Shown here: positions 33,477 through 43,917 of the stretch, piece by piece
Position numbering within the stretch: position 1 is the first letter of the stretch
Layout: each line of letters starts with the position of its first letter
From: Leptodactylus fallax
Taxonomy: Eukaryota; Chordata; Amphibia; Anura; Leptodactylidae
Length of the DNA stretch: 64,000 nt
Direction: 5' to 3'
Assembly: GCA_947044405.1 (NCBI GenBank)
Contig: CAMRHE010000167.1
Location: 2,277,001 to 2,341,000 of the forward strand
Position numbers and translations under genes: made by a program
The notes under the pieces: generated by a model
Database searches by the model: none
The model's input: the letters and a program-made list of their open reading frames with translations, nothing else
What the model was told of the DNA's origin: nothing

Positions 33477-33649
33477 ATAGCATGCATTGTATTATTCTCT
33501 TCCTTCGCAATTACAGCTGCTATTTTTTTTTTTTTTAAACAAAAAGGTCCGCGAATACTTACACATTTCTTGGCACTTGAACAGAATAAAGTGAACATGG
33601 AGTGAACTCTTTCAGTAAACCGGTTAAACACATACTTCTAAATACATTG

Positions 33650-34467
33650 AAAGGGAATCTGTCAGCTCCCAAATCAATATTAAAGTAAGCGTATGGCCAT
33701 GTATATAGTTTGAAATTATCACAGTCATAGCTTTTGTTTGCATGCTCTGGGTTGCAATCCGAAGAAAATAATATTTTATTCAATATGCATATTTGATTTG
33801 TGGAGCACCAAGGGTGTGTATCTGTAGACTAGAGTAATGTCCCTGACACATTATCACCTCCACTGCGCAGCCGCCATCTCTATTGACTGGTGCCTCTTTT
33901 CATGCCTTGCCTCCCTGCTGCTTAGGACCAATTCTGTGTGACAGTTTTTGGAATTGCACAGTACACTTGGGAGGTGAGCAGGGAACAGGCTGTACTGTAC
34001 AAGCAGGGCTGTGGAATTCTCTATTTTACCATAGCCTGAGTCTGACTCCTTTATAAAAAGATGACAGCCATGGTCAGTCAGTAGCAGTAAAGATCCTTTA
34101 ATTCAAAAATAGTATACTATACTATTAAAAATAGTATAATATAATAAAAAATAATGATTTTATTTTGAAACCTTTTTCAGACTCCAACCAAAATTTTTCT
34201 CGACACCACAGCCCTGTCCACAAGTGCTGAACATATCACAGGAGCAAGATTTGTTTTAAACCCACAGGGAGGCAGGTGGGTGTAAAAGGCATCAGTAAAT
34301 AGTGACACCCTTGATGCTCCAAAATTCAAATCCTCATATTGAATAAAGAATTATTTTCTCCGAATTGCAACAAAAACCATTCAAACAAAAGGTATGACAG
34401 TTTCAAACCATACTACATGGCCATATACTTATTTTAATATTGATTTTGGGGGTGACAGATTCCTTTT
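33650..34467. mobile_element. Fold-back element with ~170-bp arms, carrying a nested hAT MITE
   Basis: The left arm (AAAGGGAATCTGTCAGCTCC, ATCAATATTAAAGTAAG, GTATGGCCATGTATATAG) is mirrored on the right as TATGGCCATGTAGTATGG and so on when reverse-complemented, ending AATCTGTCACCCCCAAAATC. The similarity continues inward through TTTATTCAATATG and a GGAGCACCAAGGGTGT segment. The arms are about 85-90% alike by eye. A separate hAT MITE sits in the centre. Confidence 0.8.
34004..34216. mobile_element. hAT MITE (213 bp) nested in the fold-back element
   Basis: The ends CAGGGCTGTGGA and CCACAGCCCTG are of the same family as the copy at 32043. The flanking 8-mers TGTACAAG and TCCACAAG agree at six positions, so the target duplication has drifted. 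Confidence 0.75.
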
Positions 34468-34764
34468 AAAAACTATTAAAACTATTGGAGTGAAACATTA
34501 GGCACAGACATCTAAGGCTCTGTACAAATCTGCATGGTGAACTCTGTATATAACAGAAGTCATGACACTATGAAGAGTTCTGTTTTATGATCAGTCATCG
34601 TAACAGGGAGAATAACATAGCATTCAGAGCCTCTGATGCAAATGTGATCAGAACCTTAAAGAATGCAACGTTCTGGCTGTTACATAACATGATGTGAGGT
34701 AGTAAAAGCTGCTAATATGATGTCATTATCTTCTTAAAGCTAACCCTTAATCCACTAGAAATAT

Positions 34765-35234
34765 CTAATAGATGTAAATCCTATCAGATATAGCCCCGGG
34801 CAGGTGAGTCATAATCTGCATTCTGATCCACCAGTAGTAGTCCATGGGATGGTAGCGTGTGTATGGAGCTGTAGCAGTGAGCGCATGAGTGATAGTATTA
34901 ATGACAGGAGATGTATCTGTTGAACCGCTATTACAATATGTATTCATCACAGCTAATTTCTCATCAAAGTACTTTCTTCCATAATCATTCTTTACGGTTT
35001 CTGGCAATTCGTTCCACATCTTGTCAGCAATTGCTTTTATTTTTTCTGGGCTGTATAAGCTGGTGGCTGCGATGAAATTTCCTGGTTCAATCACACTCAC
35101 TTTCACTCCAAAGGGGTGCATCTCATAACGTAAGCAATCGGAGAAAGCTTCTACTCCAAATTTGGTGATACAATATGGAGAACGAGCAGTGTTTGCCATA
35201 CGACCCATCATACTGCTTATATTTACTACACGGC
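34765..35234 (-). CDS. bdh1: bdh1 exon 6 (last coding exon)
   Basis: D-beta-hydroxybutyrate dehydrogenase interconverts 3-hydroxybutyrate and acetoacetate with NAD in the mitochondrial matrix, bound to the inner membrane through phosphatidylcholine. This exon starts after a TTATTATTACAG acceptor and encodes residues about 182-337 of the assembled protein. It opens with [12 protein letters not shown], which has the catalytic-serine region, then YCITK with the catalytic Tyr and Lys of the SDR family at about residues 202 and 206. The C-terminal part ([47 protein letters not shown]) is the BDH1-specific, lipid-binding end. It ends at TAG 34765-34767. The match to vertebrate BDH1 is very close over the whole exon, and no lesion is seen. 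Confidence 0.96.
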
Positions 35235-35823
35235 CTGTAATAATAAGTGTGAATAAAACATATTAGAGAACACATTTAGATATGAGTTTTATTAGTTTAT
35301 ATTAACCAGATGACAAGCCAAATTGAACCATGTACTATTTTGACTGTGGCTATTCATAGTGAATTGACATCTTTCTCCTGATGCACAATGTAGAGAGAAA
35401 GCTGTTAATCAGTTGCAGTATCAGTTATAAGAAAATTTAAGGCGCAGTCCTTCTTAGGCAGCCATGAATATGTATATATAATAACTCAAGGGAGAGATTC
35501 TGTATAATTTGTATTACTACACATTATAGGATACTAAAGGGTAAACATTTATTGTCTAATCAACAATAAAGTTTCAGAGGATTCTTAAACCAAATATAGT
35601 CATTATTTAGTATAACATGGAAACCCCTTTTTGTACAGCCAATGATAATGAGAACACAATTAAAGATTGTTTGTCCCCATACTAAAGATTTTTGTTGCAT
35701 GTGAAAAGCAGTTACATACCAACGATTGATATCATCAAAGGGCTGAAAACTGGCAGAAAATCTGTCCATGTATGTAAAGGGATCCTAATTTCTCAAAATA
35801 AATTGCCATTGAAGCATTGATAC
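35235..35823 (-). other. bdh1 intron 5
   Basis: Bounded by donor GTATCA (at 35823) and acceptor TTACAG (at 35235) on the minus strand. No repeat or exon recognised inside. Confidence 0.8.
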
Positions 35824-35976
35824 CTTTAGCTCTGCGAATGAGAGGTAGACAAGCCTTGGTAGTTCGGACAGTGCCCCATAGATTTACTTCAGCAACCTCT
35901 TTGTATGTCTCCATACTGGTGAACTCCACTTCTCCAAATGTTGATATTCCAGCATTGTTTACGACTCCCCATAATC
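35824..35976 (-). CDS. bdh1: bdh1 exon 5
   Basis: This 153-bp exon lies between acceptor TTTATCCAG and donor GTATCA. It encodes [38 protein letters not shown] and [12 protein letters not shown] (about residues 137-140) stabilises the Rossmann-fold beta strand, and the N of VNLWG belongs to the SDR catalytic tetrad. Phase: the first two bases complete a glycine codon begun in exon 4; the last base begins the glycine finished in exon 6. Both joins match BDH1. Confidence 0.95.
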
Positions 35977-36748
35977 CTGGATAAAGCAAATAAAGATGGT
36001 TGTTGTATACAAAAAAAGTCAGCAGTCATGATCAAACATGCACCAGTAAGGTGAACTAAGAAGACCTAGGATGTAAATTAATGACATAACATTTAAAACT
36101 GAATATATTCACTGTATGTAAACCATTACAAACAAGGAATACAGCTATATATATTTATCTTAGGGCTGACCTAAATCAAAATCACGATTAATCGGGCATT
36201 TTACCACGATTACGATTAATGGCTATAATTTAGGTCATGCTCCTTTTAAACCACACCCCTTTTATGGTAGGAGTATATGTTGGGCGAACCTCAAGATCAC
36301 AGCTGAACTGGAACTGCTGTTATACCCTGGGGTCTCTTAAGACCCCAGAGTATAATAAGTGGAGGTCAAGGGGAGGTGATTGGGTCTCAGCGATGCCATG
36401 GGTCACACAATGTTGTGACACTTGTGTCAGTCAGAAGACAGCAGGGAGTCGCGCCGGAGCCCAGAAGAGGTAACACTGTGTTTTATGTCTGATCACCTCC
36501 CCTGGGCCTCCGCTAATTATAGTTTGGGGTCTGAAGAAGCCCCAGAGTATAATAATAGCAGTTTCGATTTGGATGTGTTTAACAAATATTCTAATAAATG
36601 AACTGAAATAACCGACGCACACAAAATCATGTTGGTTGTCCTCGTTGATGTTCATTTTCTGTTATTTTTCGAATAATCGCCCAGCCCTAATATATATCTA
36701 TATATATAGGTATATATGTATAACTATGAAATATTGCCATTCACTCAC
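35977..36748 (-). other. bdh1 intron 4, containing a hAT MITE
   Basis: Donor GTGAGT lies at 36748 and acceptor TTTATCCAG ends at 35977 (minus strand). Most of the intron is the hAT-like element at 36161-36689. Confidence 0.8.
36161..36689. mobile_element. hAT-like non-autonomous element with TAGGGCTG/CAGCCCTA ends
   Basis: It starts TAGGGCTGACCTAAATCAAA and ends GAATAATCGCCCAGCCCTA, termini seen in many vertebrate hAT elements. Internally it has GGGGTCTCTTAAGACCCC and AGTATAATAATAG segments shared with the repeat at 46547-46923. Flanking 8-mers ATTTATCT and ATATATAT agree only partly. Confidence 0.65.
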
Positions 36749-36890
36749 CCTTTTCTGGGTCTTTTAGGTTTTCTTTTATAGTTTCCACAGCTTGCTCCAC
36801 TTCTTCCTGCTTTACAACATTCAACTGTATGGTCTTCATCCTATCACTTTTCATGTTGTCCAGCTCCTTCACACCAGCATCTCCTTTGTC
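36749..36890 (-). CDS. bdh1: bdh1 exon 4
   Basis: This 142-bp exon follows acceptor TTACATCCACAG and ends at donor GTGAGT. It encodes [20 protein letters not shown], then [20 protein letters not shown] and NLKDPEKG. The LNV segment, at the end of strand beta-3/4, contacts the adenine side of NAD in SDRs. It aligns with the BDH1 block DKGHDGVKELD...LNV without gaps. I traced this exon by hand from both splice sites. Confidence 0.94.
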
Positions 36891-38938
36891 CTGTGGATGT
36901 AATATTAAGGCTTCATTCTCAAGAAGTTTTTGTGGCAGTTTTTCTGAGCTTATAAAAAATCATGAAATTCATGCATTTCTTGGCCACATGTGTGAAAATG
37001 CATTCATTTTGAAAGCAAACCATTAACTCAAAAGCAAACAAAAAAGTCACAAAAAATTGTAGTGCATTTCATAATTTCCTATGCCAAAACAGCAAACATC
37101 TAGCTGCTATATCTTTTTTTATTGTTAAAAAAGCATGGCAAAATGTGCCAGGAAAATGATTTTATAAGTGTGTTTTTTCCCCAAAAAAGTTCACATCACA
37201 GCATGTCCTTGCCACAGCCCCTTTCCAGAAAGTAGCAAAAGCAGCATAAAAACGCTATTGGCACCAAATTTTTACACAGTTTTTGCTAAAAAAAAAAAAC
37301 AAAAAACAACTTAGCAAAGGTTTGCATCTTTTTAACGCCAGTTTTATAGTGTAGAGAAATAATAGTGTGTAAGTAACATTACTTTATTATTCAGCAGGTG
37401 TTGCTATGTTGTAAAGTAAACCTTAGCATGTGATTAGCCACAACTACACATAACAAAATGTCACATGTTAATTTCTTTCTCTAAGCGTAACTTCCATTTT
37501 ATTTATTTGTGTTTGTTATAATGTCAGGGGTTGTTTGGTGAACATTTTTGTACTATATTTAATTAACCTAGCTAACTTTCTTTCAATTAAAAACAGGCTT
37601 TCACTCTGACCTGATAAAATGTACCGAGTAAAGCACAGATCCCTGATTTCCTGTATGATGGACCACACAGGCTCTCCACAGTGGACGATAGAAACTTTTA
37701 TTAATTACTATTGAGCAAACCTGTTCATGTCACACAGCTATACTTAAAAGGGTTGTCCTGGCCCCAAATTAAATTTTCATACTGATGACCTATCTACAGG
37801 ATCTATCAGTATGTGATCTGTCGGGATCCGACACTCGGACTGCAAACAGATAATCTGTTTTACCAGATGTCAGAAGCTGCAAAGGGAAGGACGGCTCGTG
37901 CAATACAGCTCCTATTGCAGTGATAGCAGCGGCGCAGCAGCCCCGTCCATTGCATTGTGGTGGCTCTGGTGAACTGCAGCTCCACGCCTATTACTTGTAT
38001 AGGTGCTTCTCGTCTATTAGCCTCTTCCAGCACCCGGAGGCTGCTAGAACAGATGATCTGTGTGGGGTTCAAATGTCAGACCCTGACAGATCACATACTG
38101 ATAATCTATCCTGTGGATAGGTCATTAGTATGAAAATTTTATTTGGGGACAGACAACCCTAACTATACGCTTACAGTCTCTTAGATTATTTAGGAGTATA
38201 CAGAGAAGGATAACTGCACTGCGTTCAGCAGGTAGCGATAGTACAGTCATTAGCTGCCCAAGTAATTCCATGCTGGTACATCATGGGACTGATAGCAGTA
38301 CAAAGAGAATGAGAAATGCAAAAGCCAAGATGGTGTCTGATCAGGAACTGAGGATAAACTATTACAAGGATATGAAGGAGATATACATGAAAGATTCCTG
38401 GAGTGTAACAGACAATCAGGTGATGGCTGGTGCAAAAATAGAAATGTGTTTTTGCTAGAGTGCTTCTTTAAAGTCTTACTAAAATGGTAAGATAGTTAAA
38501 GTTTAGCATTATACAGAAATGTCAGAGCAACATATGTAAAACAGCTTTCCTACAGAAAAAAACTGACTCTAATATTACCTCTAGTTACCTGGTTACGCTC
38601 TAAGTCACTGTCTAACTCTTTAAATAAACTTAAAAAGTGACTCTGGTTATCAGCCAAACTAAAGACAGGAGTTGTTACTCCTTATCAGGACACAGAGGGG
38701 TGTTCTGTACAGTTGTTTAAGATGACTTGTGAACTACCTCTCAGATGGTACTGACTTTTTTGGTTGGTCTCCTGGCTGGATCTCTGCAAATAGAATTGGT
38801 ACTTTTCAAGAGTAAGAACAACCTAAGGATTTAGTCAACAATAACATATCTAACTGACAGAGACTAGAGATGACACTTTTTTGCTTATTCAAGTCTTGTG
38901 GATTCTATCAATTTGAACATATCCTTACAGTGACATAC
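36891..38938 (-). other. bdh1 intron 3
   Basis: Bounded by donor GTATGT at 38938 and acceptor CAG at 36891-36893 (minus strand). Contains the MITE at 37750-38160. The rest shows no exon. Confidence 0.8.
37750..38160. mobile_element. MITE (411 bp) in bdh1 intron 3
   Basis: The left end (GGGTTGTCCTGGCCCCAAAT, then TTTTCATACTGATGACCTATC) is mirrored by the right end (GATAGGTCATTAGTATGAAA, then TTTGGGGACAGACAACCC). The inner parts pair again through GATCTGTCGGGATCCGACA and the ACCCTGACAGATCACATACT region. A related, more decayed copy lies at 55415-55800. Confidence 0.75.
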
Positions 38939-39046
38939 CTTTAATAGACATCCTGCAAATACAGTGAATCCATTGCTGTGGAGATGCTTAGCTAATGAAA
39001 ATCCAAATCCTGAATCACATCCTGTAACTAGCACTGCTTTATTGCC
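38939..39046 (-). CDS. bdh1: bdh1 exon 3 (NAD-binding motif)
   Basis: This 108-bp, phase 0-0 exon lies between acceptor TCATCTTTGCAG and donor GTATGT. It encodes [20 protein letters not shown] and then [24 protein letters not shown] (about residues 55-62) is the TGxxxGxG dinucleotide-binding turn. The exon is the direct counterpart of exon 2 of the divergent relative at 59963-60073 (111 bp, same phases). Confidence 0.96.
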
Positions 39047-39276
39047 CTGCAAAGATGAAACAGACATTTGTATGCACAAATAACCAGATTCTGTATACTG
39101 TCAAATGAGGAATTAACGTTGTACCAAGAAAAAGTAACATAAAATAAAGGGAAAAGAGGAAAACATCAAAAAAGGGATCAAGCAGTATGTAACTGACCAC
39201 ATATGCTAAATTTCTGAATAATATAAAAGCTAAAGCTATACATAGGAGTTTATTTCAGTGTACTATTACTACTTAC
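39047..39276 (-). other. bdh1 intron 2
   Basis: A short intron: donor GTAAGT at 39276 and acceptor TTTGCAG at 39047 on the minus strand. Nothing else recognised. Confidence 0.8.
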
Positions 39277-39343
39277 CCCTTCTGATTGACTTGCATATGA
39301 ACGGTTTGTAGCTGAGGTCACAGAAGACAACTTCTGAAGAAAT
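39277..39343 (-). CDS. bdh1: bdh1 exon 2 (leader end)
   Basis: A 67-bp exon between acceptor ACACTTCTAG and donor GTAAGT. It encodes FLQKLSSVTSATNRSYASQS then EGG; RSYAS corresponds to the RRTYAS leader-processing region before the catalytic core of mammalian BDH1. Its first base completes the arginine codon begun as CG at the end of exon 1. The Ser/Thr/Arg-rich composition fits the end of a mitochondrial targeting sequence. Confidence 0.82.
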
Positions 39344-39592
39344 CTAGAAGTGTGAATGAGATTAAGTAGCATAAAATACAAAAATATTGCACAGCACATG
39401 AAACTGGGTAAAACACGTACCTTGTTAACTATGGAAGAAATATTACTAGCACATTATATCAATAGGAGATATGTGATTTTACATTTTTCAATAATTTCTT
39501 CAGTTTAGGGGTTGTGTTACGGCTCTCTAAAAGAGTTTCCATTGAGGTGAACAAGTCCTCTACTGTACCACTGTATGCCTTTGATTTCATAC
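39344..39592 (-). other. bdh1 intron 1, portion left of the retroelement
   Basis: On the minus strand it runs from GTATGAAATC (donor-like, at 39592) to the exon 2 acceptor. The Gmr1-like element abuts its upstream side, preceded by a CTTCG copy at 39593-39597. Confidence 0.6.
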
Positions 39593-39597
39593 CGAAG

Positions 39598-40089
39598 TGT
39601 GATGAACCGACCCTCAGTTTTATATCTTTCTTGGAAGTGTGTTTTTACTTGCTCATGTCAGTCCTCCCCCCACTTGTTGGAATGTTGTGCTTAAGAAGAG
39701 GGCTGGCTGGGGGAAGGTGAAGGGTGTAGCTGGGGAGGGTCTCACACTAAGGTAGAGAGAGGTCTTTTGTCTGTGTGTGGAGCCTGAAAGAGACACAGCT
39801 AAGACAGAGCTGGGCTCAGGTATTATTCTATATTTTATTCCCATTTTTGTTTTATGTGCTGTATCATCGCACTTTTGCTTGTATGTTTATGCTTGATCAT
39901 ATTAATATTGTATCTTTCTGTATATGCTATTAATTAGTACCGACCCACTTGGGTTATTAAATATATAAAATTTATACAGCTTGTTTCATTCTATCCTACG
40001 AACTCTGTCCGCTCATGGGTTGTGAGTGGAAGGTTTAGAAGGGTGATCGCAGGTACGCCAGGAGGCTTGGCAAGGCGATATTCTTCACA
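39598..40089 (+). mobile_element. 5' LTR of Gmr1-like Ty3/Gypsy element (492 bp, internally deleted)
   Basis: Starts TGTGATGAACCGACC and ends GATATTCTTCACA. It is nearly identical to the 3' LTR at 45332-45934, with about seven substitutions or 1-bp indels in ~490 bp by eye. It lacks a ~110-bp segment that the 3' LTR has between GTGCTTAAG and AGGGCTGGCTGG. CGAAG flanks the element at 39593-39597 and 45935-45939. Confidence 0.92.
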
Positions 40090-40090
40090 G

Positions 40091-40108
40091 TGGTGGCAGC
40101 GTTGTGGG
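40091..40108 (+). other. Primer-binding site of the Gmr1-like element
   Basis: TGGTGGCAGCGTTGTGGG begins one base after the LTR end and has the TGG expected for tRNA 3' CCA pairing. The tRNA was not identified. Confidence 0.6.
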
Positions 40109-40286
40109 ATCTTAGGATAACAGTGTGTGGGTGTAGTATCAATCAGACACTGAGGATTGTGGCAATCCTATGGCACGAGCGCGGTATGAGATCAAGCTTA
40201 AAATACGGTGAAAGTTTGGTACAGTACTGTTCCCTCCCTTCTTCTTTTTTCTGTCCTATCTTTTAATTGGCAACGGCTTCCAGTGG

Positions 40287-41258
40287 ATGTCTCGGTCTCT
40301 GAGAAGTAGAGCCAGGGGACGTCAGCAACTGACTGATACAAACGCTGAGCAGATGGCTGATATGGAAGGTGCTGCAGCTGGGCAGGACGAGGAGCAAAGT
40401 CCTGAGAGGCTGGCACAAGAAAACATCACCATGCCAGACGGTTCAGCAGGTGCCCGGACCCCAGAGGTAACTGTGCCTGGAGGCACCAGTAGCCCCAGTT
40501 CTGTGGGGGTAACGGACTTATACTTGCAAATGGCCTTACAGCAGATAGACGCCAGTGACTATAGCACCCGTCTGCAGGTGCTTCACCAGTAGCAAGCTGC
40601 TGCAGAGCGTCGGGCTGAGAGAGAGGCCGCTGCTGCAGAGCGTCAGGCTGAGAGAGAGGCTGAGTGAGAGGCCCGTGAACGCCAGGCGGAGAGGGAGCAT
40701 CAGCTTGAGCTAAAAAAGCTGGAACTTCCCCGGCAGGTGCAACTTTCTCCTGCACAAACTCCAGGAGCCCAAGCACTAAAGATCCGATCTGAGGACTTTC
40801 CAATCTTGGAAGATAACGGGGACTTGGACTCGTTCTTGCGGGGAATTGAGAGGGCGTGTAAGCAGCATCATATTCCCCAGGCAAAATGGGCCCGTTACCT
40901 GTCTCCCCGGCTGAAGGGAAAAGGCCTGGATGTTTACACGAGCTTACCAGAAAATGCGGACTATGAGACCCTCAAAGCGGCGCTGATCCGGAGATACCGG
41001 CTCACGCCAGAGGTGTACCGCAAAAAGTTCCGGAATATACAGCGGGGTCCCACAGAGAGCTATGCGGATGTTCTGCACCACTTACAGGCCACATTCTGGC
41101 AGTGGATCAAAGGACTTACTGTCACCACGTTTGAGGAACTTGGGGACAATATGATAAAGGAACAATTTCTCCAGGTGTGCCCTCTGGAGGTCCGCCAGTT
41201 TGTGTGTGATCGGAAACCCAGGACAGCAGACGAGGCTGCAGAGATTGCTGACAACTAG
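40287..41258 (+). pseudogene. gag: Gag of the Gmr1-like element, SCAN-like C-terminal part
   Basis: The single reading frame from 40287 is interrupted by in-frame TAG (40590-40592), TGA (40665-40667) and TAG (41256-41258). The segment 40737-41258 encodes a Gag with EDFPILEDNGDLDSFLRGIE and YLSPRLKGKGLDVYTSLPE, then a region with FRNIQRGPTESYADVLHHL and FLQVCPLEVRQFVCDRKPRT. That last part is strongly like a SCAN domain, the dimerisation domain of vertebrate zinc-finger proteins, which derives from Gmr1-like gag. An Arg/Glu/Ala-repeat coiled coil precedes it (about 40600-40735). The stops are likely point mutations. Confidence 0.85.
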
Positions 41259-42827
41259 GTGTCCACCAGGGAGCAAGGGACCAAGAGAGGAGCCACACTG
41301 CAGAGACCCCCAAGCTGGAAGGAGGGGCAAAGCTGGAGTTCACCACAGCCTGCGGTCTCCAAGAGGGGTAAGACAAACTCTGTCCCGGGTACCCCCTCTA
41401 CCTCCCCTGTCCCAAGAACTCTGGGCGCCCCAGGGACCACCTCCAAGTCCCAAGGAGAGGCCCGGCGGTGTCATGCCTGTAACCAGCCAGGACATTTCAA
41501 GGTGGAGTGCCCCAACAGCTCTAAGAACCCCCCTGTTTCCCCAGCCACGGCAGTTGGCTCATCTGTATACTTGGTGGGGAGGGAGGGGTTGCCATCCAAT
41601 GCCAACCGTCAACAGGTCATTGTGGGGGATAAAGTGGTCATGGGATTTCGGGACACTGGGGCGGATGTTACTCTGGTGCAACCTGACTTGGTCCCTGCGG
41701 ACAGTATTATCCCTGGAAAAACTCTGACCCTGAGGGGTATTGGACAAGAACGCTTAACTGTGCCCATGGCTTGCGTCCATTTGGACTGGGGTGCGGGAAA
41801 AGGAATGCGTGATGTGGGGCTAATGTCTGATCTGCCTGCCAATGTACTATTAGGAACAGATTTGGGGCCCTTGGTGTCCCAATATGGGGTGGGAGTAGCT
41901 CCACCTAGCTGTGACAAAATGTCTGTACTGAAGGGCGATTTTAATGTGGTGTTGAAGCCTGTCACACAGACACAGACACAGGAAGAGGGAGGGGTCAGCA
42001 TTTTGTTTCCCCCTGCTGTGTGCCCAGCTAAAGGAATCAGTGAGCATGTGAATGAGGGACTGCGGAATGTTAGCTTGGCTGTAGCCCCGCCCACATCTGC
42101 GGGTGGCGATAGCCCCCTCAGTGTGACCCAGGCTGAGCCATTCACCCATGCAGTTCACTGTGAATCAATGAATGAATGCAATGTCAATGTAATTGCTAAT
42201 GCTTGACTTGCAGATTTCCAGGGTAGCTCTTCTGAGATGCTGGGGGCAAACCCAACTGATGACAATGTGCCAGGTGGTCAGGTGGGTCACGGGGATCTCA
42301 GGGCCGATCTGGATGAGGAAAAGACTGCTGGTGTTGCGGTGGTAACCCGCAGCCAGAGTGCTAGAGGGGTGGAAGGCGCTCCGACCCCTGAGCCGTTCCC
42401 TCTGTCACCCGGAGATGGCACTGAGACCGCCATGACTAACCTCCCCACACTGGAGCCGGAGGAGCCCGGCAGGTATGTGACATGCACATCTCTTCTGTCT
42501 GGTTCCAGTCAGGAGTTCAGGGACGCTGTCCAAGCTGACCGCAGTCTGGGCGCATTGAAGGAGCGTGCTGATCAACCTCCCTTGGAGTCGGACAAGGACC
42601 GCGTGTACTGGGAGCAAGGGAGGTTGTACCGGGAAACGATCCCCACAAAGGGAAAAGAAAGTCGGCTCAGGGAGAAACATTTGGTGGTACCCCAACCCTA
42701 TCGGGTGGAGTTGTTGCGGATTGCTCATGATATTCCACTGGCAGGCCACCTGGGGATCGCTAAGACCAAGGCTCGCCTCAGCCACTTATTCTACTGGCCT
42801 AAAATGGGGACAGATGTAGCTAAATAA
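41259..42827 (+). pseudogene. Gmr1-like zinc knuckle, protease and integrase N-terminus
   Basis: In the same frame as gag, after the TAG at 41256. A CCHC knuckle CHACNQPGHFKVEC lies near 41475. A protease with the active-site triad DTGA (FRDTGADVTLVQ) is near 41650. Then comes a linker with a TGA at 42204-42206. Near 42690-42815 the integrase HHCC region begins (LLRIAHDIPLAGHLGIAKTK, then ARLSHLFYWPKM) and is cut by TAA 42825-42827; the CxxC half follows in the next entry. The frame is otherwise continuous. Confidence 0.85.
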
Positions 42828-43913
42828 TGCCGTTCATGTGACACTTGTCAGAGGATGGGCAAGGTGGGGCAAGGCTCAAAAGCCCCAATGATACCTATGC
42901 CCATCATAACCGAACCTTTCCAGTGGGTGGCTGTGGATCTCATTGGACCCCTGTCCATTCCCAGTCGCACCGGGAAACGTTTCATATTAACAGTAGTAAA
43001 CTACGCTACTAGGTACCCGGAAGCTGTCGCTCTGTCTTCCACCCGGGCTGATGTAGTGGCCAAGGCTCTGGTAGGCATCTTCTCCCGTGTTGGATTCCCC
43101 AGAGAGATGCTCACAGACCAAGGTACCCAGTTCATGTCTGCCTTGATGCAAGGCCTGTGTAAGGTAACAGAGGTGCAACATTTGGTGTCCAGCCCGTATC
43201 ACCCACAGACCAATGGCCTGTGTGAACGGTTCAATGGCACCCTGAAGCAGATGCTCAGGATGTTAGTCGAGTCCCACGGGCGCGACTGGGAGCCTTATCT
43301 CCCGCACCTGCTGTTCGCTTACCGGGAGGTGCCTCAAGCCTCAATGGGGTTCTCCCCCTTTGAGCTCTTGTACGGGGGACGTGTACGTGGGCCCCTAACT
43401 CTTGTGAAAGAGTCCTGGGAAGGAGAAACGGCCATCCAAGGTGTGCTAGTCGTGGAGTATGTCCTGCGATTCCGTGACCAAATGCAGGCTATGGCGCAGC
43501 TGGTGCATGACAACATGGTCCAGGCTCAGGCTGACCAGAAGCGCTGGTATGATCAGAATGCCCGTGAGAGAACATACCAGCCGGGGCAGAAAGTATGGGT
43601 AATAGTCCCTGAGCCCCAGGACTAGCTTCAGGCGAAATGGACTGGTCCATACGTCGTGCACCAGCAGGTCAACAGCGTCAGCTACCTGGTCACTGTTGAT
43701 CCAGGCCGGAACAGGTATAAGGTCTTCCATGTCAACATGATAAAGGATCATCATGACTGGGAAGCTAGTGCCTTTCCGGTATGCAGTCTGCCAGAGGAGG
43801 GGGAAGAAGAAGACCTTGTTGACTTGCTTGCTCATTTTCAGGAGGATGGGTCCAACAAGAAGGCACAGGTGAACCCCCTTCTGGCTGAGGCACCAGCTGT
43901 CCCAGCTGGATGA
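42828..43913 (+). pseudogene. Gmr1-like integrase core and C-terminus
   Basis: In the same frame as gag. It has the CDTC half of the zinc site (about 42839) and then the catalytic core: VAVDLIGPLSIPSRTGKRF with the first Asp, MLTDQGTQFMSALM with the second, and SPYHPQTNGLCERFNGTLKQ with the Glu. A C-terminal region QPGQKVWVIVPEP follows, cut by TAG at 43623-43625, and then VLVxP-type sequence (YKVFHVNMIKDH) ends at 43911-43913. The important fact is the position: this integrase precedes the reverse transcriptase, the reverse of ordinary Ty3/Gypsy order. Confidence 0.9.
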
Positions 43914-43917
43914 AGTT

